From: Ahaetulla prasina | Lineage: Eukaryota > Chordata > Lepidosauria > Squamata > Colubridae | NCBI RefSeq assembly: GCF_028640845.1 | Contig: NC_080548.1 | Coordinates: 13,815,814 to 13,879,813, forward strand | Direction of reading: 5' to 3' | DNA: 64,000 nucleotides | Shown here: one piece after another, positions 46,601-50,562 of the stretch | Numbering within the stretch: position 1 is the first letter of the stretch | Layout: every line of letters starts with the position of its first letter | Position numbers and translations under genes: made by a program | The notes under the pieces: model-generated | Seen by the model: only the letters and a program-made list of their open reading frames with translations | Told to the model about the DNA's origin: nothing | The model's database searches: none

Positions 46601-47382
46601 GTGTTTGCCCAATAAGCCCTACTTAGGAGCCTGCGCAGCCGACCATTCTGTCCGGTTGCTTACGGTGCCATGGCCACGAGGCGAGGCAGGATGGTGGAGC
46701 TGCCCCACGCACCCCACACTGGCTTGCCTCAGGGCCCCTACAGCCAGGCCATTCACACCCCAACACCTGCCTTGGGGCTGCAGCTTGGGGAAGGCAGATG
46801 TTGGGGCGTGGATGGCCTGGCTATGGCGCCCTGAGGTAAGCCGGTGCACGCCACGTGGGGCAGCTCCGTCTCCCATCGCACTGGTGCACTACGCAATCTC
46901 CTGCTGCGCCACAAGCAAGCAGAAGTGAGCCTCCTGTACATGGGGGAAAAAATAAGACACACACCCCCCAAAAAAATAAGCTTCAGTGCTTATTTTGGGG
47001 TCCAAAAGAAAAATAAGACCATGTCTTATTTTGGGGAAAACATGGGTATAAATATTTCTATGCACCAGAGACATCTACGGGAGAATTGCCCTTTTTTGAT
47101 CAAAGATATCCGGGCAAGGCAGCCCCGGACCTTTCTCCGCCTTCAGTAGCTGCTGGAGAAAACAAAAAAACATCCTATGGATTTTTTGAACCCTGCTATC
47201 TTGTTTTGTTTTAACAGGTTCACCACATCAACGCCAACTATTTCCTGGATATCACTTCTATGAAGCCCGAAGAAGTTGAGAGCAGCATCTTTAGTTTCTC
47301 CTCTGGTTTTGAAGACCCCTCGACAGCAACTTATCTCCAGTTTTTGAAGGAAGGACTTCAGAAAGCCAAATCTTACCTGTAG
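10329..47382 (+). CDS. SELENON: Selenoprotein N, 12 coding exons (gene-level entry)
   Basis: Joined exons 10329-10532, 22344-22461, 30462-30592, 32258-32470, 33305-33429, 37188-37325, 38306-38387, 38681-38863, 42688-42793, 43722-43834, 45194-45292, 47218-47382 total 1677 nt, 558 residues plus stop, all GT-AG. Known family role: ER type II membrane glycoprotein that senses luminal calcium and redox-regulates SERCA; loss causes SELENON-related myopathy in humans. Seen here: Pro-rich N-terminus, hydrophobic anchor about 43-56, EF-hand loop 87-98 ([12 protein letters not shown]), sequons NWT 162, NES 454, NGT 501, and the Ser-Cys-Sec-Gly motif with Sec at 433 encoded by TGA 42790-42792. Length matches the human isoform lacking the primate Alu exon, and no counterpart of that exon is seen. 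Start chosen because GCGGCCATGG is a near-ideal Kozak and gives the expected short N-terminus. Sec decoding needs the SECIS listed below. Identity is very secure. Confidence 0.97.
10741..10965. repeat. (TG)n/(TA)n compound microsatellite, intron 1
   Basis: Successive TG, CT, TG and TA runs, then TA and TG again, about 200 bp downstream of exon 1. Confidence 0.9.
11165..11540 (-). mobile_element. CR1-L3 LINE 3' end plus (CT)n
   Basis: From AGAATAGAACAG tail through TTTATTGGCCAAGTGTG, TACAACACTTAATGAT and CAATCAGGAAACA to GGAACGATGAGAAGA, then a CT repeat at 11500-11538. Confidence 0.85.
11541..11904. other. No gene seen
   Basis: Intron 1 sequence without recognised repeat. Confidence 0.4.
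11905..12304. mobile_element. MITE1 copy flanked by TA
   Basis: TA then CAGGTATTCCTCGATTTACG, with the reversed end near 12290-12304; about 400 bp. Confidence 0.8.
12305..13020. other. No gene seen (intron 1)
   Basis: Short ORFs at 12344-12572 lack family features; no repeat recognised. Confidence 0.4.
13021..13274 (-). mobile_element. tRNA-derived SINE (MIR-like)
   Basis: Same tail, body and reversed B-box as the 2.2-kb copy. Confidence 0.82.
13275..13390. mobile_element. Palindromic hAT MITE, decayed
   Basis: Contains CTTCAACTCCCAGA and its complementary GGGAATTGAAGTCCACC, the arms of a family with intact copies at 38.9 and 58.9 kb. Confidence 0.65.
13428..13550 (-). mobile_element. BovB 3' tail
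   Basis: GTTAGTTGCAAAATCGTGTC, GACCCATCGCGACCCCATGG and CCTCTGGAGTCCATTTAAGC in antisense order. Confidence 0.85.
13551..13928. other. No gene seen (intron 1)
   Basis: No recognised repeat or exon. Confidence 0.4.
13929..14306. mobile_element. MITE1 copy flanked by TA
   Basis: Begins CAGGTAGCCCTCGACTTAC and ends GAGGACTACCTG, TA on both sides; 378 bp, near full length. Confidence 0.88.
14453..15208. mobile_element. MITE1 copy split by Penelope-like sequence
   Basis: MITE1 5' half 14453-14650 and 3' half from about 15046 (GACAGAGTCAATGGGGGAAG) to CAAGGACTACTCATA. Confidence 0.7.
14651..15045. mobile_element. Penelope-like fragments in inverted pair
   Basis: A minus arm (GAAGACGTTTCGCTTGTCATCC, 14701-14722) and a plus arm (GATGAGAAGTGAAACGTC near 14896) flank a short centre. 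CCAAAGGTGC and its complement mark the outer ends. Confidence 0.6.
15362..15780. mobile_element. MITE2-like element, TA-flanked
   Basis: ACCGTACTTTTTGGAGTATA and reverse end CCGAAAAATACGGT, typical of a family also at 24.2 and 31.8 kb. Internal CCTCCCAAAACCC and complement form a long foldback. Confidence 0.8.
15781..16094. other. No gene seen (intron 1)
   Basis: AT-rich; no recognised repeat. Confidence 0.4.
16095..16250 (+). mobile_element. Penelope-like fragment
   Basis: GTCAGAGCGGAAGAAGCTT, GGATGAGAAGGGAAACGTC and the CCTTTGGAACAACC end. Confidence 0.6.
16425..16560 (+). mobile_element. Penelope-like fragment with hammerhead-like core
   Basis: GGATGAGAAGCGAAACGTC at 16475-16493, followed by TTCAAAAGAAAAAACAAG and GCACCTTTGGGA. 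Confidence 0.6.
16574..16607. repeat. (CT)n microsatellite
   Basis: Uninterrupted CT run. Confidence 0.95.
16640..16730 (-). mobile_element. Penelope-like fragment, second subtype
   Basis: GGCGACGTTTCGACGAGG and CTCACTCATCATC, a classic Penelope-type long-terminal motif; the reverse strand gives GATGAG followed by CGAAACGTC. Confidence 0.6.
16890..17515 (-). mobile_element. Solo LTR, TSD GGACA
   Basis: TGTCGTG to CACAACA, 626 bp, perfect 5-bp GGACA flanks. An acidic minus-strand frame ends with a DPRFRR motif also found in the 26.2-kb LTR. No internal region. Confidence 0.88.
17524..17861. mobile_element. MITE1 copy flanked by TA
   Basis: CAGGTAGTCCTCAACTTATG to GTCGAGGACTACCTG with TA on both sides, 338 bp, just after the LTR. 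Confidence 0.88.
18070..18735 (-). mobile_element. BovB LINE 3' portion
   Basis: Antisense BovB tail (GTTGCGAAGTCATGTCCGAC) followed by pol C-terminal coding and upstream sequence; longer than the other BovB copies here and full of stops. Confidence 0.88.
18736..19190. other. No gene seen (intron 1)
   Basis: AT-rich sequence without recognised repeat. Confidence 0.4.
19191..20041 (+). repeat. Tandem duplication, copy 1 (851 bp)
   Basis: From GTTCTGAAAAGTTACTATC to GTTTTTAGGACCCA. Matches the next 848-850 bp almost base for base; one indel is visible (GTGAAGG here, GTGAAG at 20169). Contains a SINE and the start of a MITE1. Confidence 0.95.
19455..19700 (+). mobile_element. tRNA-derived SINE with (GAT)n tail
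   Basis: Head GGTGCGGTGGCCTAGAGG, B-box GAGTTCGATCC, body GGAAGGGCATCCGGC, tail GATGATGATGA. Not a functional tRNA: no acceptor pairing. Confidence 0.75.
20042..20890 (+). repeat. Tandem duplication, copy 2
   Basis: Direct repeat of 19191-20041. Sequence continues into unique DNA after GTTCTGAAA. Confidence 0.95.
20305..20550 (+). mobile_element. tRNA-derived SINE, duplicated copy
   Basis: Same element as 19455-19700, carried along by the tandem duplication. Confidence 0.75.
20809..22040. mobile_element. MITE1 copy split by a CR1-L3 LINE
   Basis: GTAGGTAATCCTCGATTTATG to about 21110, then the LINE, then GATTGAGGACTACCTATA near 22023-22040. A truncated MITE1 start also ends duplication copy 1 (19960-20041). 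Confidence 0.7.
21125..21957 (+). mobile_element. CR1-L3 LINE 3' end with (TATTC)n tail
   Basis: Encodes the end of the pol C-terminal region ([31 protein letters not shown]) with frame breaks, then the 3' end ACTTGGCCAATAAAAAATTC and about 88 bp of (TATTC)n. Such (AATAG)-type tails are known for snake CR1-L3 elements. Confidence 0.92.
22046..22343. other. Intron 1 end, no repeat seen
   Basis: Leads into the exon 2 acceptor. Confidence 0.4.
22344..22461 (+). CDS. SELENON: SELENON exon 2 (EF-hand)
   Basis: Follows acceptor ccacttag and ends before gtaagt, splitting the Gly108 codon after base 1. It encodes residues 69-107, including the EF-hand loop at 87-98: Asp87, Asn89, Asp91, Ser95 and Glu98 occupy calcium-coordinating positions 1, 3, 5, 9 and 12. 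The following [10 protein letters not shown] is a family signature. Confidence 0.97.
22462..22988. other. Intron 2 start, nothing recognised
   Basis: No exon or repeat recognised. Confidence 0.4.
22989..23340 (-). mobile_element. CR1-L3 3' end with complex microsatellite tail
   Basis: (AGAAT)n, (TTAGAA)n and (ACAGA)n arrays, then a 37-bp non-tail segment (23099-23135), more (CAGAA)n, then the antisense LINE 3' end. The segment recurs at 27175-27211. Confidence 0.88.
23341..24107. other. No gene seen (intron 2)
   Basis: ORF 23764-24057 has no family features. Confidence 0.4.
24108..25718. mobile_element. MITE1 containing MITE2 containing CR1
   Basis: MITE1 ends at 24108-24187 and about 25430-25718 (CAAGGACTACCTG, TA). 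MITE2 ends at 24189 (CCGTATTTTTCAGAGTATAA) and about 25340-25425. CR1 lies inside MITE2. Confidence 0.8.
24470..25240 (+). mobile_element. CR1 LINE 3' end, longest intact pol segment
   Basis: An open frame 24513-25157 (214 codons) encodes the CR1 pol C-terminus: [77 protein letters not shown]. Ends TAG and an (ATT)n tail. 5'-truncated, so not autonomous. Confidence 0.92.
25719..26204. other. No gene seen (intron 2)
   Basis: No recognised repeat or exon. Confidence 0.4.
26205..27215 (+). mobile_element. CR1-L3 LINE 3' end split by a solo LTR
   Basis: CATCCTGGACATAAACTG before the LTR and CCTCAAAACGATGC after it, then CTGCTAAACAAATAATTCCC, the 3' end, (TTCTG)n tail and an extra TTTAATTTTGGGGCTAAT segment from 27175. 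Confidence 0.88.
26250..26774 (+). mobile_element. Solo LTR, TSD CCTAC
   Basis: TGTTGTG to AGAACA, 525 bp, perfect 5-bp CCTAC flanks, inside the CR1-L3. TATA-like GGATATAAAGG at 26589. A sense acidic frame (26254-26568) includes a duplicated [10 protein letters not shown] and [10 protein letters not shown]. Only sense-oriented member in the window. Confidence 0.9.
27216..27702. other. No gene seen (intron 2)
   Basis: No recognised repeat. Confidence 0.4.
27703..28040. mobile_element. hAT non-autonomous element
   Basis: CAGGGGTGTTTT to TTTGACACCCCTG, flanked by TTTTAAAG/TTGTAAAG (one mismatch). Confidence 0.85.
28041..28789. other. No gene seen (intron 2)
   Basis: No recognised repeat or exon. 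Confidence 0.4.
28790..29506. mobile_element. hAT element carrying a coding-like segment, TSD CCTTAGAT
   Basis: CAGTGGTCACCAACTGGTGG to GTTGGTGACCCCTG, with perfect 8-bp CCTTAGAT flanks. The centre includes a second CAGGGGTCCTCAAACT end near 28892 and a minus-strand coiled-coil-like frame. Confidence 0.9.
28903..29333 (-). pseudogene. Coiled-coil-like coding fragment inside hAT, unidentified
   Basis: Read on the minus strand, one frame stays open between TAGs at 29331-29333, 29181-29183, 29031-29033 and 28903-28905. It reads like a real coiled coil: [20 protein letters not shown], then [39 protein letters not shown], and a Ser/Pro tail. No transposase or retroelement motif is visible. I do not recognise the parent gene. 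Likely a captured host exon or exons; an old transposon-encoded protein is the alternative. Confidence 0.5.
29515..29888. other. No gene seen (intron 2)
   Basis: AT-rich, no recognised repeat. Confidence 0.4.
29897..30300. mobile_element. hAT element, CAGTGATGG type
   Basis: CAGTGATGGTGAACC to GGTTCACCATCACGG, flanks CCTTATAG/CCTCATAG. Interior has nested GGCCATTTT foldbacks. Sister copy at 39351-39750. Confidence 0.88.
30462..30592 (+). CDS. SELENON: SELENON exon 3
   Basis: Acceptor tccattcag, donor gtgagt. Completes Gly108 and encodes to Gly151. An acidic linker is followed by the conserved [17 protein letters not shown] block. It joins exon 2 directly, matching the family form without the primate Alu-derived exon. 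Confidence 0.96.
30846..31790. mobile_element. MITE1 copy split by a solo LTR
   Basis: ATAGCCCTCGATTTATGG start, LTR at 31005, then GCAGTGTCCCAGAGTCATG to TTGAGGAGTACTTG. Confidence 0.75.
31005..31564 (-). mobile_element. Solo LTR in MITE1
   Basis: TGTTCTGACC to CCACAACA, 560 bp. Minus-strand acidic frame 31327-31560 with [10 protein letters not shown] and SDSSEAEAQ. Target duplication is not clear. Confidence 0.8.
31806..32224. mobile_element. MITE2 copy next to exon 4
   Basis: TATTTTTTGGAGTTTAAGAT to CTTTGAAAAATATGGTA, about 419 bp; its right end lies 33 bp before exon 4. Internal CAGAGGC and TTCTGAAA motifs match the split copy at 24.2-25.4 kb. Confidence 0.82.
32258..32470 (+). CDS. SELENON: SELENON exon 4
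   Basis: Acceptor ttctttag, donor gtaagt; 71 codons, residues 152-222. Contains the NWT sequon at 162 and the highly conserved PWWIIPSEL and NNRFYPP blocks. The polypyrimidine tract and a likely branch site (cttattaat) lie in only 33 bp between the exon and a MITE end. Confidence 0.97.
32471..33304. other. Intron 4, nothing recognised
   Basis: 834 bp of AT-rich sequence; no repeat recognised. Confidence 0.45.
33305..33429 (+). CDS. SELENON: SELENON exon 5
   Basis: Acceptor cctttag; ends after AG of the Arg264 codon at donor gtaaag. Encodes [18 protein letters not shown], a near-invariant family segment. The last bases (CCTTCAG) are shared with the target duplication of a SINE that begins just past the donor; see findings. 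Confidence 0.97.
33433..34363 (-). mobile_element. tRNA-derived SINE at intron 5 donor, split by LTR
   Basis: Reversed (GTAAAG)-type tail begins at the splice donor. Body CATCTCCATTTCTTAGC, TTACCTTCCCGCCAAAG and GAAGTGCTAGATGGGCAG follow the LTR, then a degraded tRNA-like head to 34363. Flanks CCTTCAGGTA (33423-33432) and CCTTCAGATA (34364-34373) look like its target duplication. Confidence 0.82.
33476..34085 (-). mobile_element. Solo LTR inside SINE
   Basis: TGTTGCGACCC to ACCACAACA, 610 bp, very close to the 4.7-kb and 51-kb LTRs. Minus-strand acidic frame 33785-34081 ([15 protein letters not shown]). AATAAA reads on the minus strand near 33530. Flanks ATAAG/CTAAA are only roughly alike. 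Confidence 0.85.
34512..34634. mobile_element. Short hAT element, TSD ATCTAAAG
   Basis: CAGGGGTGTCAAATTTG to TTCGACACCCCTG. Left flank ATCTAAAG at 34504-34511; the matching right flank (35108-35115) is displaced by the next element. Confidence 0.88.
34638..35102. mobile_element. hAT element inserted in the end of another, TSD CCCTGATC
   Basis: CAGGGGTGAAATGCTCCCGG to ATTTCACCACTG, perfect CCCTGATC at 34630-34637 and 35103-35110. Interior has TTTTAAAAGC foldbacks. Confidence 0.92.
35116..35763. other. No gene seen (intron 5)
   Basis: No recognised repeat or exon. Confidence 0.4.
35764..35874. mobile_element. Palindromic hAT MITE
   Basis: CAGGGGTCCCCAACCTTGGC and its complement form two arms; flanks ATCTAGCC/AACTAGCC. 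Confidence 0.9.
36029..36302. mobile_element. hAT element, TSD GAACCATC
   Basis: CAGGGGTGAAATCCAGCAGG to AATTCCACACTG with perfect 8-bp flanks. GATTTTGCAGTATCCTTCCC repeat inside. Confidence 0.92.
36303..37187. other. No gene before exon 6
   Basis: AT-rich intron 5 end; short (AATTA)n at 36712-36735. Confidence 0.4.
37188..37325 (+). CDS. SELENON: SELENON exon 6
   Basis: Acceptor gatttcag, donor gtaagc. Starts with the last base of the Arg264 codon and ends within the Arg310 codon. Encodes IHAEFQL and the conserved [15 protein letters not shown] block, part of the lumenal domain. Confidence 0.97.
37755..37879. mobile_element. Palindromic hAT MITE, diverged
   Basis: CAGAGTTTCTCAACCTTG with complementary arm to about 37879. 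Confidence 0.75.
37890..38024. mobile_element. Palindromic hAT MITE
   Basis: CAGGGGTCCCCAACCTTGGC to GGTTGGAGACCCCTG, loop at CAGCTTTGCTGGCTGG. Confidence 0.88.
38306..38387 (+). CDS. SELENON: SELENON exon 7
   Basis: Acceptor cccatcag after an eight-C run; ends in CAG before gtctgt, a weak donor. Encodes [12 protein letters not shown] and [10 protein letters not shown], near-invariant in the family. Completes Arg310 and ends in phase 0 at residue 337. Confidence 0.96.
38681..38863 (+). CDS. SELENON: SELENON exon 8
   Basis: Acceptor gcttcgcag, donor gtatgt; 61 codons, residues 338-398. Encodes MELES..PSVI, then a GEP.QF.FEEI.WQ.E.SWEEA stretch and MYPFKK, all SELENON-specific. Confidence 0.96.
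38925..39054. mobile_element. Palindromic hAT MITE, TSD CTCTAAGG
   Basis: Near-perfect 130-bp palindrome with perfect 8-bp flanks; youngest-looking member in the window. Confidence 0.95.
39351..39750. mobile_element. hAT element, CAGTGATGG type, TSD TTCTAGGA
   Basis: CAGTGATGGCTAACC to AGTTCGCCGTCACGG; perfect 8-bp flanks. Confidence 0.92.
39751..40135. other. No gene seen (intron 8)
   Basis: No recognised repeat. Confidence 0.4.
40136..40682. mobile_element. hAT element with (AG)n interior
   Basis: CAGGGGTGAAATGCTCCCAG to ATTTCACCACTG; flanks CTCCAAAC/CCCCAAAC. Interior carries (GA)n at 40430 and a CR1-like GGTCATCTAGTCCAACCC end. Confidence 0.85.
40691..41127. other. No gene seen (intron 8)
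   Basis: No recognised repeat. Confidence 0.4.
41128..41332 (-). mobile_element. Penelope-like fragment
   Basis: CCAAAGGTGCTTTTTTCAAG, GAAGACATTTCACTTCTCAT, CTTCTTCAGCTCTGACTGG and TTGCAGACAGCTGGTCATTT, the family order. Confidence 0.6.
41602..41966 (+). mobile_element. tRNA-derived SINE (Sauria-type inferred)
   Basis: tRNA-like head with B-box GGTTCGAATCCC, body GCATGTGTGTGCGAGGGG, GAGTCGGGAACGACTAGC near the end and a (CCTTTA)n tail. The final part resembles BovB ends. Confidence 0.85.
42016..42411. mobile_element. MITE1 copy
   Basis: TA-CAGGTATTCCTCGACTTA to TTGAGGACTACCTG; about 396 bp. Confidence 0.82.
42493..42566. mobile_element. Palindromic hAT MITE, right arm only
   Basis: TCTGGGAGTTGAAGTCCAC and GGTTGGAGACCCCTG without the left arm; 120 bp before exon 9. 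Confidence 0.8.
42688..42793 (+). CDS. SELENON: SELENON exon 9 (selenocysteine codon)
   Basis: Acceptor tttttcag, donor gtaagg; 106 nt, residues 399-433 plus one base of Gly434. Encodes [14 protein letters not shown] followed by in-frame TGA at 42790-42792, read as Sec433, in the motif Ser-Cys-Sec-Gly. A plain ORF caller would stop here. The exon ends one base after the TGA, so the downstream RNA element comes from exon 10. Confidence 0.97.
42916..43337 (-). mobile_element. Probable solo LTR
   Basis: TGTTCTGACCTAGAC to GACCAACA, like the 31-kb LTR ends; AATAAA on the minus strand near 42980. No clear target duplication; shorter than its relatives. Confidence 0.55.
43342..43590. mobile_element. 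hAT element, TSD AACATAAC
   Basis: CAGGGGTGAAATCCAGCAG to ATTTCACCACTA, perfect 8-bp flanks; its right end is 131 bp before exon 10. Confidence 0.92.
43722..43834 (+). CDS. SELENON: SELENON exon 10 (Sec-following segment)
   Basis: Acceptor tctgggcag, donor gtaagc. Completes Gly434 and encodes [16 protein letters not shown] and the NES sequon at 454, ending at Gln471. Its first 44 bases also hold the redefinition-element hairpin. Confidence 0.97.
43727..43765 (+). promoter_or_regulatory. Selenocysteine redefinition element (SRE) hairpin
   Basis: In spliced mRNA this hairpin starts 6 nt after the UGA. A perfect 9-bp stem (GGGCGAACT with AGTTCGCCC) and, past a C.A mismatch, a 7-bp stem (UCCGGGA with UCCUGGA) close a GACAG loop. 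A stem-loop at this place is established for vertebrate SELENON and promotes UGA readthrough. Here the element overlaps coding sequence and is separated from the UGA by intron 9 in the genome. Confidence 0.85.
43913..44151. mobile_element. hAT element, TSD CCGTTGCT/TCGTTGCT
   Basis: CAGTGCTGGGTTCTAACCGG to GCTACTCACCACTG. Confidence 0.88.
44152..44515. other. No gene seen (intron 10)
   Basis: No recognised repeat. Confidence 0.4.
44516..44964. mobile_element. hAT element (CAGGGGTAC to GACACCCCCTC)
   Basis: CAGGGGTACGGCCCGCAGG and GAGTTTGACACCCC ends, related to the 27.7-kb element. Target duplication not clear. Confidence 0.7.
45194..45292 (+). CDS. SELENON: SELENON exon 11
   Basis: Acceptor ttgtcgcag, donor gtaaga; 33 codons, residues 472-504. 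A short variable linker (DKQDKITSK) is followed by conserved [19 protein letters not shown]. Confidence 0.96.
45508..45695. mobile_element. Penelope-like inverted pair
   Basis: CCCAAAGGTGCTTTTTCAAG at left, its complement at right, and GGATGAGAAGCGAAACGTC at 45616-45634 in the plus arm. Confidence 0.6.
45952..46473. mobile_element. hAT element with (GGAA/GGAC)n interior
   Basis: CAGAAGTGAAATGCTTCCGG to TTTCACCACTG, same layout as the 40.1-kb copy, including the CR1-like GGTTCATCTAGTCCAATCC segment. Confidence 0.82.
46544..47046. mobile_element. TA-flanked MITE (AAAATAAGAC type)
   Basis: TA-CCCTGTTCCCACCCAAAATA to TTGGGGAAAACATGGG-TA, complementary ends. Confidence 0.78.
47218..47382 (+). 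CDS. SELENON: SELENON exon 12 (C-terminus and stop)
   Basis: Acceptor gttttaacag. Encodes [12 protein letters not shown] and [17 protein letters not shown], ending in KAKSYL and TAG at 47380-47382. The stop codon sits inside the 8-bp target duplication (CTGTAGCC) of a hAT element that begins 3 bases later. Confidence 0.97.
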   Translation, partial: VHHINANYFLDITSMKPEEVESSIFSFSSGFEDPSTATYLQFLKEGLQKAKSYL

Positions 47383-47384
47383 CC

Positions 47385-47578
47385 CAGGAGTGGGTTCTAC
47401 TTACCTTTACTAACCGGTTCGCAATGGGATCGCACACTCGCTTTGCTCGCGCGCACAAAAGCTTCTGCGCATGCGCAGATCACCTATGGCAACATCTGGG
47501 TCGATGGGCAGAGCCTCCCGCCGGTTTTACTATCGGTTCTTGCAAACCGGTCTGAACCAGGGGGACAACCCACCACTG
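47385..47578. mobile_element. hAT element at SELENON stop, TSD CTGTAGCC
   Basis: CAGGAGTGGGTTCTACTTAC to ACAACCCACCACTG, 194 bp. Perfect 8-bp CTGTAGCC at 47377-47384 and 47579-47586; the left copy includes the stop codon. Confidence 0.95.
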
Positions 47579-47812
47579 CTGTAGCCCCCCAAGACCCAGA
47601 AGCAAACAAGTGTCCTCCTCTTGATCCAACAATTCTTGCTTCTTGTGCTTTTGGAGCGCAGGATTAACCGTGTTGAAGAACAAATGTTGTATATAAATGA
47701 AAACTCTCCAAACCAGTAAGTGTTCCTTGGAAATACGAAGTCTGAAATGACCTGAATAATGTGAAGGAAGCTGCCCGGATATCTTTCCTAGTGGTAAATA
47801 GTGGGATTATTC

Positions 47813-48086
47813 CAGGGGAGAAATCCAAATTTTTTTACTACTGGTTCTGTGGGCGTGGCTTGGTGGGTGTGGCAGGGGAATCTCCATTCCCACCCCAGTC
47901 CAGGGGAAGGATACTGCAAAATCTCCTTTCCCTTCCCCCATTCCTGGGGGAAGGATACTGCAAAATCTCTATTCCCACCCCACTTTGGGACTAGCCAGAG
48001 GGGGTATTTGCCGGTTTTCCAAACTACTCAAAATTTCCACTGCCGATTCTCTACAACCTGTCAGAACCTGCTGGATTTAACCCCTG
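47813..48086. mobile_element. hAT element, TSD GATTATTC
   Basis: CAGGGGAGAAATCC to GATTTAACCCCTG with perfect flanks 47805-47812 and 48087-48094. Confidence 0.93.
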
Positions 48087-48335
48087 GATTATTCTGAATC
48101 GAGACAGGCTACGGGAGACAGAGTTTGGGAGACAATATAGTGCAAAGGGTAGAGGCAGATTCTGAGACCTCAATGAGGTACCACCAGGTCAAATTTTTAA
48201 CTCCTTTGGTGCAGTTCTCCATTAAAACTTGGTGAGTTGATTCCTGAATGAGATGCTATCATTTCTGCATCAAACTAGTCCCTTTTAGGATCCTGGATTT
48301 ATAGTTATATGGTCATACACTTTAAGAGTCTTAAG
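48087..48335 (+). repeat. 3' UTR spacer, duplication copy A
   Basis: 249 bp identical by eye to 48710-48958, offset 623 bp. Confidence 0.93.
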
Positions 48336-48709
48336 CGGGGTGAAATGTAAAATTTGTTACTACCGGTTCTGTGGCGTGGCTTGGTGGGTGTGGCAGGAAT
48401 CTCCATTCCACCCCAGTCCAGGGAAGGATACTGCAAAATCTTCCTTTCCTTCCCCCATTCCTGGGGAAGGATACTGCAAAATCTCTATTCCCACCCCACT
48501 TTGGGACTAGCCAGAGGGGTATTTGCCGGAAGGATACTGCAAAATCTCCTTTCCCTTCCCCCATTCCTGGGGGAAGGATACTGCAAAATCTCTATTCCCA
48601 CCCCACTTTGGGACTAGCCAGAGGGGGTATTTGCCGGTTTTCCAAACTACTCAAAATTTCCACTGCCGATTCTCTACAACCTGTCAGAACCTGCTGGATT
48701 TAACCCCTG
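48336..48709. mobile_element. Chimeric hAT sequence at duplication junction
   Basis: Starts like the 48959 element (CGGGGTGAAATGTAAAATTT) and changes near 48390 into the 47813-type element, with three rather than two AAGGATACTGCAAAATCT modules. Confidence 0.85.
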
Positions 48710-48958
48710 GATTATTCTGAATCGAGACAGGCTACGGGAGACAGAGTTTGGGAGACAATATAGTGCAAAGGGTAGAGGCAGATTCTGAGACCTCAATGAG
48801 GTACCACCAGGTCAAATTTTTAACTCCTTTGGTGCAGTTCTCCATTAAAACTTGGTGAGTTGATTCCTGAATGAGATGCTATCATTTCTGCATCAAACTA
48901 GTCCCTTTTAGGATCCTGGATTTATAGTTATATGGTCATACACTTTAAGAGTCTTAAG
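48710..48958 (+). repeat. 3' UTR spacer, duplication copy B
   Basis: Repeat of 48087-48335. Confidence 0.93.
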
Positions 48959-49347
48959 CGGGGTGAAATGTAAAATTTGTTACTACCGGTTCTGTGGCCG
49001 TGGCTTGGTGGTGGTGTGGCCAACTTTTTTTTTTTTACTTTTAAAAGCATTTTTTTAACAGCCTCTTCGGTCAAAGAGGTTGTAGAAAAAATACTTTTAA
49101 AGGGTTCAGATGATCCTAGCTGAGCACCACGATCATCAGAGGCTTTTTTTTTTACTTTTAAAAGTATTTTTTTAGCTGAAGAAAAAAAATGCTTTTAAAA
49201 GTAAAAAAAAAAAACACCTGATGATCGCGCAGCTCAGCTGGGCATGCGGGGGGGAGCAGGGATTTTTGCTGCCGGTTCTCCAAACCACCCGCCACCATCA
49301 CTACCAGATCAGGTGATCCAGTCCCAACCGGGAGCATTTCACCCCTG
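48959..49347. mobile_element. hAT element, TSD GTCTTAAG
   Basis: CGGGGTGAAATG to CATTTCACCCCTG, perfect GTCTTAAG at 48951-48958 and 49348-49355. Interior TTTTAAAAGC foldbacks. Confidence 0.93.
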
Positions 49348-49355
49348 GTCTTAAG

Positions 49356-50213
49356 TTGCTCTTTGGTGTCAAAGGACCTCAAGAGGCCATATAGGTATCT
49401 TTAAATTCATAAATACCAGGCAGGATCTGTATCTGTGTGTCTCTTGATGCTTGCAAGATCCCTTTGTTTGATGCTGTTATGTGTGTCGTTCCCTTAATCC
49501 AGAGTTTCCCAATTTGTTACCCTCCAAGGTGCTGCACCAGGACAATACCCTCCTGACTGGGAATTGGGTGAGGAGTTGTCTCACCCACAAGCCAACAAAG
49601 TGGTCATCCTCAGGCCATCCAAGCCTCCACATCCCTCTTGACTATTCTTCTCAAGCCAGATTTAGTTCCAAAGTCTCCATTAATAAATCCGTTAACCTTT
49701 ACCATCCCATCAAGAATAGGGTATCTTGCACTGCTTTAAGCACATGCAATATATGAAATGCGTTCCCAGGGATAGTGTGCTGTCCGACATCAAGCCTTTG
49801 GAAGGGTTTACTAATGTTTTTTGGTCACAGAGAGCCCTAGCCACAGGAATTTAACAGCGCTACAGTTGTTGATATCCTCTCAGTTGTGAGATGGTTTTCA
49901 AAATGGGTTCATACAGCCTGTTGTTGTTGTTTTCTCCTTTCTCTACCGTAGGTACTGCACGTTAATTTCTCATGTTTCTAATTTCTTGACTGGGGGAAAA
50001 GACATATAAATTCACCTGAGAACAGGATCATTCAGAGATAAGCAATATATCCTATAACCCAGAAGAAATTATACTTTCGTTCTCTCCTGATAATCCCATG
50101 ATTGATGATGATGAGGATGAAGATGTTATCCATTCAGTCACGTCTGTGGTTCAGGTCTCTCCATGCCTTCAGAACTTGCACTACTTTTTTGAGTTGTTCT
50201 ATGCTTCTGTCTC
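49356..50213. other. 3' UTR, nothing recognised
   Basis: Non-repeat-looking AT-rich sequence with a short (GAT)n at 50100-50125. Confidence 0.4.
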
Positions 50214-50562
50214 AGATGTGGTGGCTCAGTGGCTAAGACACCGAGCTTGTCGATCAAAAGGTCGACAGTTCAGCGGTTCGAATCCCTAGTACCGTGTAAT
50301 AAGGTGAGCTCCCATTACTGGTCCCAGCTTCTGCCAACCTAGCAGTTCGAAAGCACATTAAAAATGCCAGTAGAAAAATAAGGACCACCTTTGATGGGAA
50401 GGTAACAGCGCACGGAACGCCTTTGGTGTTCAGTCATGCCAGCCACATGACCACGGAGACATCTTTGGACAGCGCTGGCTTTGAAATGGAGATGAGCACC
50501 GCCCCCTAGAGTCAGGAACGACTAGCACATATGTGCAAGGGGAACCTTTACCTTTACCTTTA
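50214..50562 (+). mobile_element. tRNA-derived SINE (Sauria-type inferred)
   Basis: Head GGTGGCTCAGTGGCTAAGAC (A-box), B-box GGTTCGAATCCC, tail (CCTTTA)n; close to the 41.6-kb copy. Confidence 0.88.

Noticed and set aside
48170..48240. CAATGAGG...TTTGGTGCAG as SECIS
   Set aside because: No GA box at the right place on the 3' side, and it lies in a duplicated stretch.
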